DNA of 64,000 nucleotides from DAOTYH01 sp034435015 (GCA_034435015.1 DAOTYH010000088.1:5352-69351), one strand, 5' to 3'. Positions 49,363-59,385 are shown, counted from the first letter of the stretch. Made by a program: numbers and translations. Notes: generated by a model from the sequence alone, not told the origin.

Positions 49363-51171
49363 ATGGCAGGCTCCTCTCTGACGGCCAGACAACAATTCTC
49401 TGCCCGGCTAGCGGCTGTCAGGCAGAATATTGCCCTTCTCAAGAGTCAGTTGAGGGCAGGCGTCATTGAAAGAGAATACTGGGATGCCCGTCTGGATGAC
49501 CTTAGCCGGTTCTTGGAAGATGTCAGCCAGTTGCATCAAGCCGGTGACCAACAGAGACGGCTGGCCGCCCTGTACGAAGTCAGCAAGGCACTAGGTTCCT
49601 CGCTTGATCTGAATGAAGTGCTTAATCAGGTTATGGATGCCATCATTCAGCTAACTGGTGCCGAGCGGGGCGCACTGATGTTGTTCGACGACAATGGCCA
49701 GCTTGAAATCAAGGCGGCACGGAATGTCGCAAAGGAGACGCTGTCTGAGGACGAATTTGCCTACAGCCGTAGCGTAATCCGGGCAGTGGCTGAAACGGGG
49801 GAGCCGGTTACCACTACTAACGCCGCTGAAGACCCCCGTTTCGCCAGCCAGACGAGTGTGGTGGCTCACAATCTCCGCTCGATCCAGTGCGTGCCGCTAC
49901 GGGCACGCGGCTCAATTATTGGCGTGATCTATGTAGATAATCGTATCCGCAGCGGCGTATTTTTCGAGTCTGACCTTGAGATGCTGACGGCGTTTGCCTC
50001 ACAGGCCGCTGTAGCCATCGAGAATGCCCGGCTATTTACTATGACTGATAAAGCATTGGCGGCCCATGTTGAAGAACTTTCTATGATGCAGGAGATCGAC
50101 CGTCAGCTTAATCAAACGCTCGATTTCGACAAAGTCATGGGTCTAACGCTCAACTGGGCTATGCGCGTGACACAGGCAGATAACGGCGCAATCGGCTTGA
50201 TCGATCTGGAGGCGGGCAAAACGCGGATCGTGGCTCAGCACGGCGAGACCCCAGCCGCCGTCTTGGCTATGCTCTCCGGGGATGACGTAGTCACCGAAAA
50301 CAAGAGGGGGAGTCTGGCTGTCCCGATTCAACGAGAAGGGCGCATTATTGGCGTCATCGGTCTGGATCGGAAGGATGATAGGCCCTTTGATCAGCAGGCC
50401 TATTCGTTCTTATTGCGTCTGGCTGACCATGCGGCTATTTCTATCGAGAATGCACAACTCTACGAGGCAGTTAAACGTGCCAACGATGCCAAGAGCGAAT
50501 TTGTTTCAGTTGTGACTCACGAACTGCGCGTCCCCATGACATCCATTCGGGGCTACTCGGAGATGCTGGGTATGATTGGTCAGCTCAGCGAACAGCAAAA
50601 GAGCTTTCTGAACATCATCCGCAACAATGTTGATCGCATGGGTGTCTTGATCAGTGACCTCAGTGACATCTCCCGCATCGAGAGCAATCGCCTGAAACTG
50701 GAGATAGAAGACAATGTGAATGTCCGGCAGGTACTTGACCAAGTTTTGCCGGCCATGCAGGCAGAGATTGACAAGCGGGAACACCGCATCATCATTGACA
50801 TTCCACCCGACCTGCCTCCCGTGCACGTTGACCCCAAGCGGCTGGAACAAATCTTTAATAACCTGATCAGTAATGCCTACAAATACACTCCCAACGGCGG
50901 CACGATCACTATCCGGGCAAGTGAGTCTGAGGAGGCCGTTCTGTGTGAAGTGAGTGATACCGGTCTCGGTATGACACCAGAAGAATTGGGGCATCTGTTC
51001 ACCAAGTTCTGGCGCTCAGAGGATGTTCAGGTGCGGGAACAGCCAGGGACAGGGCTGGGGTTGGCCGTTACCAAGAATCTGATCGAACTGCAGGGCGGCA
51101 AAATCAGTGTTCAGAGCACGAAAGGGGTTGGCACTACCTTCTCATTTACCATGCCGATTGGCAAGCAATGA
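49363..51171 (+). CDS. Cytoplasmic GAF-domain sensor histidine kinase
   Basis: The 602-residue protein has no membrane segment. After a helical N-terminus come two GAF domains (about 80-225, with GAERGALMLFDD and FASQAAVAIENARLF; about 245-370, with IGVIGLDR and ADHAAISIENAQLY). The H-box is VVTHELRVPM with the phosphoacceptor His present, followed by N-box NNLISNAYKYTP, G1 DTGLGM and G2 GTGLGLAV. It is an active-looking counterpart of the kinase-like protein at the left edge. No response regulator gene is next to it. AGGGA lies upstream of the ATG. Confidence 0.92.
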   Translation: MAGSSLTARQQFSARLAAVRQNIALLKSQLRAGVIEREYWDARLDDLSRFLEDVSQLHQAGDQQRRLAALYEVSKALGSSLDLNEVLNQVMDAIIQLTGAERGALMLFDDNGQLEIKAARNVAKETLSEDEFAYSRSVIRAVAETGEPVTTTNAAEDPRFASQTSVVAHNLRSIQCVPLRARGSIIGVIYVDNRIRSGVFFESDLEMLTAFASQAAVAIENARLFTMTDKALAAHVEELSMMQEIDRQLNQTLDFDKVMGLTLNWAMRVTQADNGAIGLIDLEAGKTRIVAQHGETPAAVLAMLSGDDVVTENKRGSLAVPIQREGRIIGVIGLDRKDDRPFDQQAYSFLLRLADHAAISIENAQLYEAVKRANDAKSEFVSVVTHELRVPMTSIRGYSEMLGMIGQLSEQQKSFLNIIRNNVDRMGVLISDLSDISRIESNRLKLEIEDNVNVRQVLDQVLPAMQAEIDKREHRIIIDIPPDLPPVHVDPKRLEQIFNNLISNAYKYTPNGGTITIRASESEEAVLCEVSDTGLGMTPEELGHLFTKFWRSEDVQVREQPGTGLGLAVTKNLIELQGGKISVQSTKGVGTTFSFTMPIGKQ

Positions 51172-51181
51172 GGCAGGCAGA

Positions 51182-51862
51182 ATGGCGAAAAAGAGCGGCA
51201 AGGCAATACGGCGACATACACTTCTGATTTACTACCGGCTTGGGCAACGATGGCGCACCATTCCGCTGTTGCTGGTGCTATTGGGCCTTGCAATGCTTGT
51301 GCTGGGGTGGTTATCCGATAGTCCGTTTTTGCAGGAGGCCGATCTAGGCTTGCTTTCCCTGTTCTGGGCTAACTGGCCTCTGATCGTCGGTCTCATCATT
51401 CTGAGTCTGATGTTGTTCGTGCTGGCTACCTTGATCAGTCGGGGGAGTTACGTCGAGGTGCGCCCTCGTGCGCTCCATATTCAGGCAGGGTTGATACCAA
51501 TGGATATTTCGTATGGGCGGATCAAGCAGGTTAGGCTGGTCGCCCTAGGCTCTCAACATCCCCTCGACAGACTTCGCGGCGCGGACCGGGCGCTGATCGA
51601 GCCGTTGGCAGAGCGCTCCTGCACCGCTGTTGATCTGAACTCGTGGCCTATGAATCCCAAGACGCTCAGGCGCTTGTGGAGTAAGTTCATGTTCTCAGGG
51701 GATGGAAACAGCCTGTTGCTTCTGGTGCGGGACGCAATGGTGCTGAACCAGCAGATCGACTCGGCACGGGCGGCCTATCATGCCCGCATATCCAAACAGG
51801 CCAGAGGTTACAAAGACCCCATCGAGCGGGCAGTTGAGGCGGCACGCAAACAACGCCGCTAA
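51182..51862 (+). CDS. Membrane protein with bacterial PH-like domain
   Basis: ATG 51182 is 10 bases after the kinase stop and follows GAGGCAGG. The 226-residue protein has a basic N-terminus, two membrane helices (about 29-45 and 65-88), then a bacterial pleckstrin-homology-like domain (GSYVEVRPRALHIQAGLIP, ISYGRIKQVRL) and a basic helical C-terminus. Similar YdbS/DUF304-like proteins are membrane-associated with unclear roles. Being co-transcribed with the histidine kinase suggests signalling at the membrane. Its stop overlaps the convergent padR stop. Confidence 0.7.
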   Translation: MAKKSGKAIRRHTLLIYYRLGQRWRTIPLLLVLLGLAMLVLGWLSDSPFLQEADLGLLSLFWANWPLIVGLIILSLMLFVLATLISRGSYVEVRPRALHIQAGLIPMDISYGRIKQVRLVALGSQHPLDRLRGADRALIEPLAERSCTAVDLNSWPMNPKTLRRLWSKFMFSGDGNSLLLLVRDAMVLNQQIDSARAAYHARISKQARGYKDPIERAVEAARKQRR

Positions 51863-52392
51863 AGGCCAGGCTGATCTTCCTCTCCTGATGCCAGCTTATC
51901 AAGGACGTTTTGCAGCCAATCTAGCTCGGCTTGCAATTGATGGACCTGATGGTCGATCACAAGCCGAAGCGTGCCTGTATGGCCGCTCACCTGACTGGTC
52001 TCTTCAAGGAGTCGTTGTATCTTAGCACGCCGCTCGCTTAGCAGGGCATAAGCCTCATCGCGGGGCAGGGTATCCATGAAAGCAATTCCTATGTCGCCGG
52101 GGAGTGTGCGGGTTTCATAATTGCGCAGATCATTCCGGAGCAGTTCAAGGAAGTAACGCTCGCCCTTAGGGGTGATACTGTAAACTCTGCGCGGTGGCCG
52201 TCCTGCCTGTGGAGCAGACTCCTCGATAACAGAGATGTATCCTTCGCGTGCCAGCTTATCGAGCAAGTAGTAGGCGGTCGGCTTCTTAATGTCGGTACAC
52301 AACGCAAGGTTGTGCTCGATAAACTCATTCAACTGATAGCCGTGCATGGTTTGCCGGCGAAGCAGTCCCAGCAGGAGTAGCAGTCGCTCCAT
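51859..52392 (-). CDS. PadR-family transcriptional regulator
   Basis: I use ATG 52392; a GTG lies one codon upstream. The 177-residue protein has an N-terminal winged helix typical of PadR (LLGLLRRQTMHGYQLNEFIE, KPTAYYLLDKLAREGYIS, GRPPRRVYSITPKGERYFLELL) and a C-terminal helical dimerisation region. PadR proteins repress nearby genes until a ligand or stress releases them. An inverted repeat directly upstream fits autoregulation. It lies downstream of moaA on the same strand. Confidence 0.9.
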   Translation of the reverse strand: MERLLLLLGLLRRQTMHGYQLNEFIEHNLALCTDIKKPTAYYLLDKLAREGYISVIEESAPQAGRPPRRVYSITPKGERYFLELLRNDLRNYETRTLPGDIGIAFMDTLPRDEAYALLSERRAKIQRLLEETSQVSGHTGTLRLVIDHQVHQLQAELDWLQNVLDKLASGEEDQPGL

Positions 52393-52402
52393 CACGTTAT
52401 CC

Positions 52403-52436
52403 TATAGTCAAACCTGATTAGTCAGATTCGACTATA
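52403..52436. promoter_or_regulatory. Probable PadR operator
   Basis: TATAGTC and GACTATA form a perfect 7-bp inverted repeat, with CTGATTAGTCAG nested at the centre. It starts 11 bases upstream of the padR ATG, where an autoregulatory repressor would block the promoter. Confidence 0.55.
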
Positions 52437-52481
52437 CCCAGGTGCCTCCCCTCTGTCAAGCTAGAGAACCCTCGTGAACAG

Positions 52482-53465
52482 TCATCCGCCGATCTCAGAC
52501 ATCTCCCGATTCATAGGGATAACATCCTGTTCGAGGCCGTGCCCCCATGGCTTCTGCCAAATGCCCTGACGGATAATCTGTTTCAGTTCCTCGGTTGTCG
52601 CTCCGGCGCGCAGTGGCGAGAGGAGGTCTACTTCCTTCTCGCGTAACAGGCACAGCCGCAACCGACCGTCAGCAGTCAGGCGTGCACGTGTGCAGGCGGC
52701 ACAGAAAGGCGCCGAGACCGAGCTGATAAAGCCAAGCGTGCCGGAAGCGCCGTTCAACTGATAGACACGAGCCTCCCCTTCCAGGCGTCCGCCATTGAGC
52801 GGGATCAGCGGCCCTAGAGCTGACTCAATCACAGCACGCATCTCGGACTCTGTAACGACCTGCGACTGCTGAAACCCCGACACATCTCGGAAAGGCATCA
52901 TCTCAATGAAGCGCACCTGCCAGTTACGGCGTAAAGTCAGCCGGGCCAGATCAATCAAATCCTGCCCATCGTTGTAGCCCCGTACAACTACTGTATTGAG
53001 CTTAATCGGCAGTAGCCCCACTTCCTCGACTAGACGAATCCCCTCCCACACGTCTTCCAGCTTGCCCCAGCGAGTCAATTGCCGGAACTTATCCGGGTCG
53101 AGAGTATCTAGGCTGATATTGAATCGGCTCAGACCAGCTTCAGCCAGAGGGACAGCCAACCGCTTCAGCAATATCCCGTTGGTTGTCATTGTCACTTCAC
53201 GAACACCGGGAGTGCGGCACATTTCCCGGACCAGCTCTGCGATGTTGGCCCGGATAGTCGGCTCTCCGCCAGTCAGCCGGAACTTGTCAAAACCAAGCTC
53301 AACAAACAGACGGAGCAGACTCAAGATTTCCTCGTCCTGCATGATCTCCGCAGGCGGTCGGAAGACTATATCCTCCGGCATACAGTACACACAGCGCAGG
53401 TTGCATCGGTCGGTCAGGGAAATGCGAAGATAATGGATGTGGCGCCCAAAGCGGTCAACTGTCAC
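52482..53465 (-). CDS. moaA: GTP 3',8-cyclase, molybdenum cofactor biosynthesis
   Basis: The 327-residue radical SAM enzyme starts at GTG 53465, preceded by GGAGAA. The N-terminal cluster motif is CNLRCVYC, the SAM-binding GGE is in LTGGEPT, and the second cluster uses CAACTRARLTADGRLRLC. It ends in Gly-Gly (EIGG), the tail MoaA needs for activity. It converts GTP to 3',8-cyclo-7,8-dihydro-GTP, the first step of molybdopterin synthesis. No other moa gene is adjacent. A promoter is visible upstream. Confidence 0.95.
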   Translation of the reverse strand: MTVDRFGRHIHYLRISLTDRCNLRCVYCMPEDIVFRPPAEIMQDEEILSLLRLFVELGFDKFRLTGGEPTIRANIAELVREMCRTPGVREVTMTTNGILLKRLAVPLAEAGLSRFNISLDTLDPDKFRQLTRWGKLEDVWEGIRLVEEVGLLPIKLNTVVVRGYNDGQDLIDLARLTLRRNWQVRFIEMMPFRDVSGFQQSQVVTESEMRAVIESALGPLIPLNGGRLEGEARVYQLNGASGTLGFISSVSAPFCAACTRARLTADGRLRLCLLREKEVDLLSPLRAGATTEELKQIIRQGIWQKPWGHGLEQDVIPMNREMSEIGG

Positions 53466-53507
53466 AGGACTTCTCCGTGTCTTTTCAGTAACCGACGTGT
53501 ATATGAG

Positions 53508-53535
53508 ATTCTAGCCGAACCTCTCTGCTTTACAA
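53508..53535 (-). promoter_or_regulatory. Possible moaA promoter
   Basis: On the minus strand TTGTAA (53535-53530) and TAGAAT (53513-53508) are 16 bases apart, about 43 bases upstream of the moaA GTG. Both hexamers deviate from consensus. Confidence 0.4.
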
Positions 53536-53692
53536 AACAACAATCTTGCTTATTGTCCATCCTCTTGCAGGATAGGGACAGTAAATGTTTTCGTGAGGGA
53601 CGCTGCTTAGCATTTTAACACCATGACGGGTATGCTCAACGAATTGGTATCTGCCTGCGGCGTTCTAGTAGGAATATGGAGGTACACAAACT

Positions 53693-55339
53693 ATGGCCAC
53701 CTTGAGGGATTCATACAAACGCTGGAAAGAAGAGGTTTACAGGCAATTCACGGAACGTAAGGAAAAATTCACCACTTCATCCGGCCTTGAGGTAGAGCCG
53801 ATATACCTTCCAGACGAGGAAGACCCGGACTATCTAGAAAAACTCGGTTTCCCCGGCAAATACCCTTTCACGCGCGGCATACAACCGACCATGTATCGAG
53901 GCCGTCTGTGGACAATGCGGCAGTATGCCGGCTATGCATCTGCTGAGGAGAGCAACCAGCGCTACAAGTTCCTGCTCAGCCAGGGGCAGAATGGGCTGAG
54001 CGTGGCCTTCGATCTGCCTACCCAGATGGGCTATGATGCCGATGACCCCGCCGCGCTGGGCGAGGTAGGGCGGGTTGGAGTAAGTATCTCCTGCCTGCAA
54101 GACATGTGCCGCCTTTTCGACGGCATCCCCCTTGATCGGGTCAGCACATCTATGACAATCAACGCGCCGGCGGCGATCCTGCTGGCAATGTATATTGCGA
54201 CCGCCAAACGGCAAGGTGTTGCTATCAGCAGTCTGCGCGGAACGGTACAAAACGACATCCTGAAGGAATACATTGCCCGCGGCACCTATATCTTTCCGCC
54301 TGTTCCTTCTATGCGTTTGGTTACCGATCTGTTTGCCTATTGCGAGCAAAACATCCCGAAATGGAACACGATCAGCATCAGCGGCTACCATATCCGCGAG
54401 GCAGGCAGTACCGCCGTGCAGGAAGTAGCCTTCACTCTGGCCAATGCGATTGCCTATGTTGAAGCCGCGATCAAGGCCGGGCTGGATGTTAACCGCTTTG
54501 GGGAGGGATTGTCCTTCTTCTTCAACGCCCATAACTATTTTATGGAAGAAATTGCCAAGTTCCGGGCGGCCCGACGGCTGTGGGCACGTATCATGCGGGA
54601 ACGGTTCGGTGCGTCCAATCCTAAAGCCTGTCAATTGAGGTTTCATGCTCAGACCGGCGGCAGTACGCTGACAGCCCAACAGCCGGAGAACAACGTCGTC
54701 CGCGTCACACTTCAGGCCCTCGCGGCAGTATTGGGAGGGGCGCAGAGCCTGCATACCAACTCCCGTGATGAGGCATTGGCCTTGCCGACTGAACAGTCGG
54801 TGCAGATCGCACTACGTACCCAGCAAATTATCGCTTATGAGTCGGGGGTAGCCGATACTATTGACCCCCTGGCGGGTTCTTACCTGATAGAGTCGCTGAC
54901 CGATGCCATAGAGCAACAGGCACGCGCCTACATTGAGCAGATTGATAAGCTGGGCGGCGCATTAGCGGCCATTGAACAAGGCTTCTTCAGCCGCGAGATT
55001 CAGGAGGCGGCTTACCGCTATCAACAGGCCGTCGAGTCGGGTGAGCAGGTTATTGTCGGCGTCAACGCCTTCACGATTGAGGAAGACCTCTCATTTGAGC
55101 TTCACCGGATTGACCCGGCTATCGAGGCCCGGCAACGTGAACGCTTGGTCCTGCTACGCGACTCGCGTGATGGGGAACGAGTCAGCGCATTACTTAGCCG
55201 TCTGGAGGCAACAGCCCGTGGAACGGAAAACCTGATGCCTCTGTTTATCGAGTGCGTTGAGAACGACATCACGCTGGGTGAAATCTGCGGCGTCTTGAGG
55301 CGCGTTTTTGGGGAGTATGCCCCTCAGCAGTTCTTATAA
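53693..55339 (+). CDS. Methylmalonyl-CoA mutase, catalytic (large) subunit
   Basis: The 548-residue protein has GGAGG upstream and matches the split-type mutase large chain. The substrate-binding Tyr is in TMYRGRLWTMRQYAGYASAEESN, the Arg in IARGTYIFPPVPSM, and SMTINAPA and ISGYHIREAG are conserved. The Tyr/Arg pair favours methylmalonyl-CoA over isobutyryl-CoA, which has Phe/Gln. The C-terminal B12-binding domain is absent and must be a separate small subunit, not in this window. The epimerase gene follows, so the pair serves the propionyl-CoA/succinyl-CoA route. Confidence 0.92.
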   Translation: MATLRDSYKRWKEEVYRQFTERKEKFTTSSGLEVEPIYLPDEEDPDYLEKLGFPGKYPFTRGIQPTMYRGRLWTMRQYAGYASAEESNQRYKFLLSQGQNGLSVAFDLPTQMGYDADDPAALGEVGRVGVSISCLQDMCRLFDGIPLDRVSTSMTINAPAAILLAMYIATAKRQGVAISSLRGTVQNDILKEYIARGTYIFPPVPSMRLVTDLFAYCEQNIPKWNTISISGYHIREAGSTAVQEVAFTLANAIAYVEAAIKAGLDVNRFGEGLSFFFNAHNYFMEEIAKFRAARRLWARIMRERFGASNPKACQLRFHAQTGGSTLTAQQPENNVVRVTLQALAAVLGGAQSLHTNSRDEALALPTEQSVQIALRTQQIIAYESGVADTIDPLAGSYLIESLTDAIEQQARAYIEQIDKLGGALAAIEQGFFSREIQEAAYRYQQAVESGEQVIVGVNAFTIEEDLSFELHRIDPAIEARQRERLVLLRDSRDGERVSALLSRLEATARGTENLMPLFIECVENDITLGEICGVLRRVFGEYAPQQFL

Positions 55340-55365
55340 CCGCAATGAAAATGAAAGGACACCCT

Positions 55366-55977
55366 GTGGCAGTTAAACGCATTGATCATATTGCTATAGT
55401 CGTGCCCAAGCTCGAAGAGGCGCTTCTGTTCTATCAAGGAACTCTGGGGCTTGATCTCGCACGTATCGAACGGATAGATGAGCAAGAGGTAACCGTAGCT
55501 TTCCTGCCGACTGCGAACGGTGAGATCGAACTGCTGGAACCAACCAATACCACCAGCGGGGTTGCCCGTTTCCTTGAAAAGCACGGCGCCGGCGTTCATC
55601 ATGTCTGCCTAGAAGTGGATGATCTTGGGAAGACTCTGTCCACACTGCGGACGCGCGGCGTACAACTCATCAACGACGAGCCGTTTACAAGCAGTGATGG
55701 CAAACGGATAGCCTTCATCCACCCCAAGAGCGCATTCGGTGTACTGGTAGAGCTGTATGAGCTTCCGTCTTCGCCTCTGCCTTCCCTGATACCGGCGTTG
55801 GAACAGCTTCGCGAGCGGGTGAGAGTGGAACGCTTAGCCCTGCTTGCCGGCGTAAAAGCCTTCCTGCAAGCACTGCGAACAACCCGCTCTGCCCCTCACG
55901 AAAAGCCAGCAGGGGCCAATGGGCGCGGCATCAAGATCAAAGCGGAAGGAGAGGTACTTGAGCATGAGGAACACTAA
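55366..55977 (+). CDS. mce: Methylmalonyl-CoA epimerase with C-terminal extension
   Basis: I choose GTG 55366 (giving MAVKRIDHIAIVV) because GAAAGGA lies 7-8 bases upstream; ATG 55345 is an alternative. The first 135 residues are a vicinal-oxygen-chelate fold with metal ligands in IDHIAIVV, the Glu of GEIELLEP, VHHVCLEVDD and the Glu of VLVELYE. It interconverts the (R) and (S) forms of methylmalonyl-CoA for the mutase encoded 26 bases upstream. A helical, basic extension of about 65 residues, unusual for the family, follows. Confidence 0.9.
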   Translation: MAVKRIDHIAIVVPKLEEALLFYQGTLGLDLARIERIDEQEVTVAFLPTANGEIELLEPTNTTSGVARFLEKHGAGVHHVCLEVDDLGKTLSTLRTRGVQLINDEPFTSSDGKRIAFIHPKSAFGVLVELYELPSSPLPSLIPALEQLRERVRVERLALLAGVKAFLQALRTTRSAPHEKPAGANGRGIKIKAEGEVLEHEEH

Positions 55978-56036
55978 AGGCCCTCTCCCTTATTGATCTC
56001 TATGCCGTTGAGGTGCGCAGTCTGCGGTGGCCAGAG

Positions 56037-56945
56037 TTACTGGGCAAAAGTAGCTGTCACCCACGTAGTAGGGTCTGAAACACGCAGACGTGAGCAGTGG
56101 CTCACCATTGTATCCTGTTGCGCTGTCCCTATGTGATCATTGTCGCTCAGGGCTAGACACAAGCCGACATTCAAGCCTGCTTGTGGAGTAACAGCCAGCT
56201 CACCCCACGAGATTTTTGCCTCAAGCACGTAGCCCCTGCCGCCAGCGAGCTGACGGGCCGTCAGTTCAATTCCAGCCGGACGGTTGATTGTCGGATGATA
56301 ACGCACTGACGTGGGGGGTAGGTCGGCAAAGTTGCCCGGTGACAACCCAAGCTGGATGTCATCACCATTCCAGACAGCGTTGTAAAAATCACCCCGCAGG
56401 TCACTATCGAATACCAGCTCCACCTCATCTCCCTTCCAAGAGGTCTCCCCTTGCTGGTTCTGGACGTGTACATCGTCTGTGACCTCAACATACACAAACA
56501 GGCCGTCGTCATTCCAGCACAGACGCACATAGCCGGATAGGTCGGCAGTACCCAGCCACTCTCCTGCCCCATAGGTAACCGAGTCTAGGGCAAAACGGGA
56601 GACGCCCGGCTGGATGATCCAATCTGTCTCAGCCGCATCAATGGTCATAGAGACGGCACAACGCGGGATGATCAGGCTGGGGCCATTACCTGTGCGAGCA
56701 TCGGGAGGTGTGGCAGACGGCGGGAGAACAGCAGTGGGAGATGTGTCCAGCGCCGGAAGGGTAGTACCTATTGTTGTTGCAGTAGGTGGAGGAGAGGTCA
56801 GTGCCTGGGCTGTAATGGTCAAATAGACAGCCTGAACGGTGGCCGAGGTATCAGGCTGTTGAGCGCCCGGCACTGTGCACGCCAGCACAGCCAGCCCCAG
56901 CACGCTGAGCACTGCCCCAACAGCCCGCGGCAATGGGTTCAACAT
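56037..56945 (-). CDS. Lipoprotein with CBM9-like carbohydrate-binding domain
   Basis: ATG 56945 is preceded by GGGAGGAG. The 302-residue protein has a signal peptide with lipobox VLAC, a Thr/Pro-rich linker to about 90, then a domain resembling carbohydrate-binding family 9 (MTIDAAETDW, VRLCWNDDGLFVYVEVTDD, WKGDEVELVFDSD, ISWGELAV). CBM9-like modules bind reducing ends of glycans or serve as outer-surface domains of unknown ligand. It lies between mce and the divergent hypF with its own ribosome-binding site. Confidence 0.8.
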   Translation of the reverse strand: MLNPLPRAVGAVLSVLGLAVLACTVPGAQQPDTSATVQAVYLTITAQALTSPPPTATTIGTTLPALDTSPTAVLPPSATPPDARTGNGPSLIIPRCAVSMTIDAAETDWIIQPGVSRFALDSVTYGAGEWLGTADLSGYVRLCWNDDGLFVYVEVTDDVHVQNQQGETSWKGDEVELVFDSDLRGDFYNAVWNGDDIQLGLSPGNFADLPPTSVRYHPTINRPAGIELTARQLAGGRGYVLEAKISWGELAVTPQAGLNVGLCLALSDNDHIGTAQQDTMVSHCSRLRVSDPTTWVTATFAQ

Positions 56946-57060
56946 AAGTCTCCTCCCTCGTCACGCTATGCTCTGGATAATATGCTGAGGGCAGGCACAG
57001 CGCAACAACACGACAGCCTTTTTGCGACTGCTCAGGCAGAATGCTAGACTCTCTAACGAC

Positions 57061-59385
57061 ATGGTTGATCAGACACCCATTCATGCTGAACGGCGCCGAT
57101 TCCATGTAGACGGCGTAGTACAGGGGGTAGGCTTCCGCCCTTTTATTTATTCCCTTGCTGTGCGGTATGGCCTGAGCGGCTGGGTACTTAATTCTTCCTC
57201 AGGGGTAGATATTGAGGCGCAGGGTGCTCCTGACGCATTGGATGCCTTCCAGCGCTCCATTGTAACCGAAGCCCCCCGCCTGGCCCGCATTGATCGGGTA
57301 GTCATGGCCCGGATTCCACCCGAAGAAAACGGGGACGGCTTTGTCATCCGGCACAGCGAAGCGGATAGCGGGACATCTCTCGTCTCACCCGACGTAGCCA
57401 CCTGCCCGGACTGCCTGGCCGAAATCTTCGACCCGGCCAACCGCCGGTATCGTTATCCTTTTACCAACTGCACGAACTGCGGCCCTCGTTACACGATCAT
57501 TGAGACAATGCCTTATGATCGTCCGGCAACCACCATGCGCCTCTTTCACATGTGCCAAGCCTGTCAGGCTGAATATGATGATCCGCTTAACCGCCGTTTC
57601 CACGCCCAGCCTAACGCCTGCCCAGACTGCGGCCCGCAGGTTGAACTAATTGTCAGTGACAAGATACGCACTAGCCTGCAACACAGCCTGCCGGATGATG
57701 TTGCCCGCGCCGCGGCACTGTTGCGGGAAGGCTACATTGTAGCCGTCAAGGGGTTGGGAGGCTTCCATCTGGCATGTGATGCCACAAACGCAGAGGCAGT
57801 CGCCCGCTTACGTCTGCGCAAGGCCCGCCCCGATAAGCCCTTTGCTGTGATGATCGCCTCGCTGGAAGAGGCAGAAGCCCACTGCTCGATCAACGCAGAC
57901 GAGGCACAGCTACTTTCAAGCGCCGCCGCACCTATTGTCCTGCTCTATCGGCGGCCTGACTCGGCCATCGCGCAGAATGTTGCCCCCAACAACCCCACGC
58001 TCGGTGTGATGCTGCCCTATACCCCGCTCCATCACATCCTGATCCGCGATGCAGGCCGCCCCCTAGTGATGACAAGCGGCAACCTGAGTGATATGCCTGT
58101 CATTATCTCCAACGAGGAAGCTATAGAGAAACTTGCCCCTATCGCCGATGCCTTCCTGATCCATAACCGCCCCATCTACATGCGTTGCGATGATGCAGTG
58201 TGGTGGGTGGACCGTTTTGCCGGTTCACAGGATGCCGCCTGCCAACCGTTACGCCGCTCAAGAGGGGACGCACCCTATCCGGTCCGGTTGGCATGGCGAT
58301 CGGATGGGCACATCCTCGCCACCGGCGCAGAGATGAAAAATACATTCTGCCTGGTGCGCGGCAACGATGCCTTTCTCAGCCAGCACATTGGCGAGATGAA
58401 CTCCGTCGAATCGCTTGAGTATTTTCGTCAGGCACTCTTGCACCTAAGCAGGCTGTTCAAGGTGACTCCTGAAGTCATTGCTCATGATTTGCATCCTTCC
58501 TACCTGACCACCCGGCTGGCCCGCGAACTGGCCGCCGAGAACGACTTAGCGGTTGTAGGAGTCCAGCATCACCATGCCCATATCGCCGCCTGTCTAGCCG
58601 AACACGGACACAGCGGACAGGTGATCGGTGTAGCGCTTGACGGGACAGGTTACGGCCCAGACGGCACGATCTGGGGCGGGGAGATACTGATCGCAGATGT
58701 CAGAGAGTACGAGCGAGCCGCTCACCTTGAATATCTGCCCCTGCCGGGCGGTGAGGCGGCCATCCACAGACCCTATCGTATTGCGTGGGGCTATCTGCTG
58801 GCAACGCTGGGAGCAATCCCTGACCTTCCCACCTTGAGAGAGTTTCCTTCTCAAGAACAGGAGATCGTGGCACGTCAAGTTGTGAGGAAGATTAACTCGC
58901 CGCTAACCTCTAGCTGTGGGCGCCTCTTTGACGCTGTTTCAGCAATAACGGGCATCTGCCCGGTAACGACTTTCGAGGCACAAGCCGCCATTGCCCTAGA
59001 GCTGGCCGCACGCGGGGCAGACTTACACCGAGTGTTGCCCTACCCGTTCGAAATAGACCATCAGGGCGCAATCCGGTTGGGAGGCGTGTTGGCGGCAATT
59101 GCTGAGGAAACAAGTGCTGGCCGGCCTGTCGGGGAGATTGCCGCTTCCTTCCATGTCACGTTGACTCGGATGGTAAGCGAAGCCGCCAGGCGGGTGCGTG
59201 AGCAGACCGGCATAGGAATAGTTGCACTCTCCGGGGGGGTATTCCAAAACCGGCTGTTATTACACTTGATAAGAGAGAGCCTCCGCGCTGAGGGATTCGA
59301 GGTGCTGACACACCGCCAGGTGCCGGCTAATGACGGAGGTCTCAGCCTTGGACAGGCTGTGGTAGCCTTGCACCGGACTTTGTGA
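57061..59385 (+). CDS. hypF: [NiFe]-hydrogenase maturation carbamoyltransferase
   Basis: I use ATG 57061 (MVDQTPIH); an earlier frame start at 57022 adds an unlikely tail. The 774-residue protein has all HypF domains: acylphosphatase (VDGVVQGVGFRPF), two zinc fingers (CPDC/CTNC and CQAC/CPDC), a YrdC domain (VKGLGGFHLACDA, VMTSGN) and a Kae1-like domain (VQHHHAHIAA, GVALDGTGYG). It makes the thiocarboxamide used for the CN ligands of [NiFe] hydrogenase. No other hyp or hydrogenase gene is nearby, so a hydrogenase must be encoded elsewhere. Confidence 0.95.
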   Translation: MVDQTPIHAERRRFHVDGVVQGVGFRPFIYSLAVRYGLSGWVLNSSSGVDIEAQGAPDALDAFQRSIVTEAPRLARIDRVVMARIPPEENGDGFVIRHSEADSGTSLVSPDVATCPDCLAEIFDPANRRYRYPFTNCTNCGPRYTIIETMPYDRPATTMRLFHMCQACQAEYDDPLNRRFHAQPNACPDCGPQVELIVSDKIRTSLQHSLPDDVARAAALLREGYIVAVKGLGGFHLACDATNAEAVARLRLRKARPDKPFAVMIASLEEAEAHCSINADEAQLLSSAAAPIVLLYRRPDSAIAQNVAPNNPTLGVMLPYTPLHHILIRDAGRPLVMTSGNLSDMPVIISNEEAIEKLAPIADAFLIHNRPIYMRCDDAVWWVDRFAGSQDAACQPLRRSRGDAPYPVRLAWRSDGHILATGAEMKNTFCLVRGNDAFLSQHIGEMNSVESLEYFRQALLHLSRLFKVTPEVIAHDLHPSYLTTRLARELAAENDLAVVGVQHHHAHIAACLAEHGHSGQVIGVALDGTGYGPDGTIWGGEILIADVREYERAAHLEYLPLPGGEAAIHRPYRIAWGYLLATLGAIPDLPTLREFPSQEQEIVARQVVRKINSPLTSSCGRLFDAVSAITGICPVTTFEAQAAIALELAARGADLHRVLPYPFEIDHQGAIRLGGVLAAIAEETSAGRPVGEIAASFHVTLTRMVSEAARRVREQTGIGIVALSGGVFQNRLLLHLIRESLRAEGFEVLTHRQVPANDGGLSLGQAVVALHRTL

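Noticed and set aside
53834..54754. Minus-strand frame of 306 codons inside the mutase gene
   Set aside because: The plus-strand mutase is conserved throughout; the opposite frame shows no domain motif.
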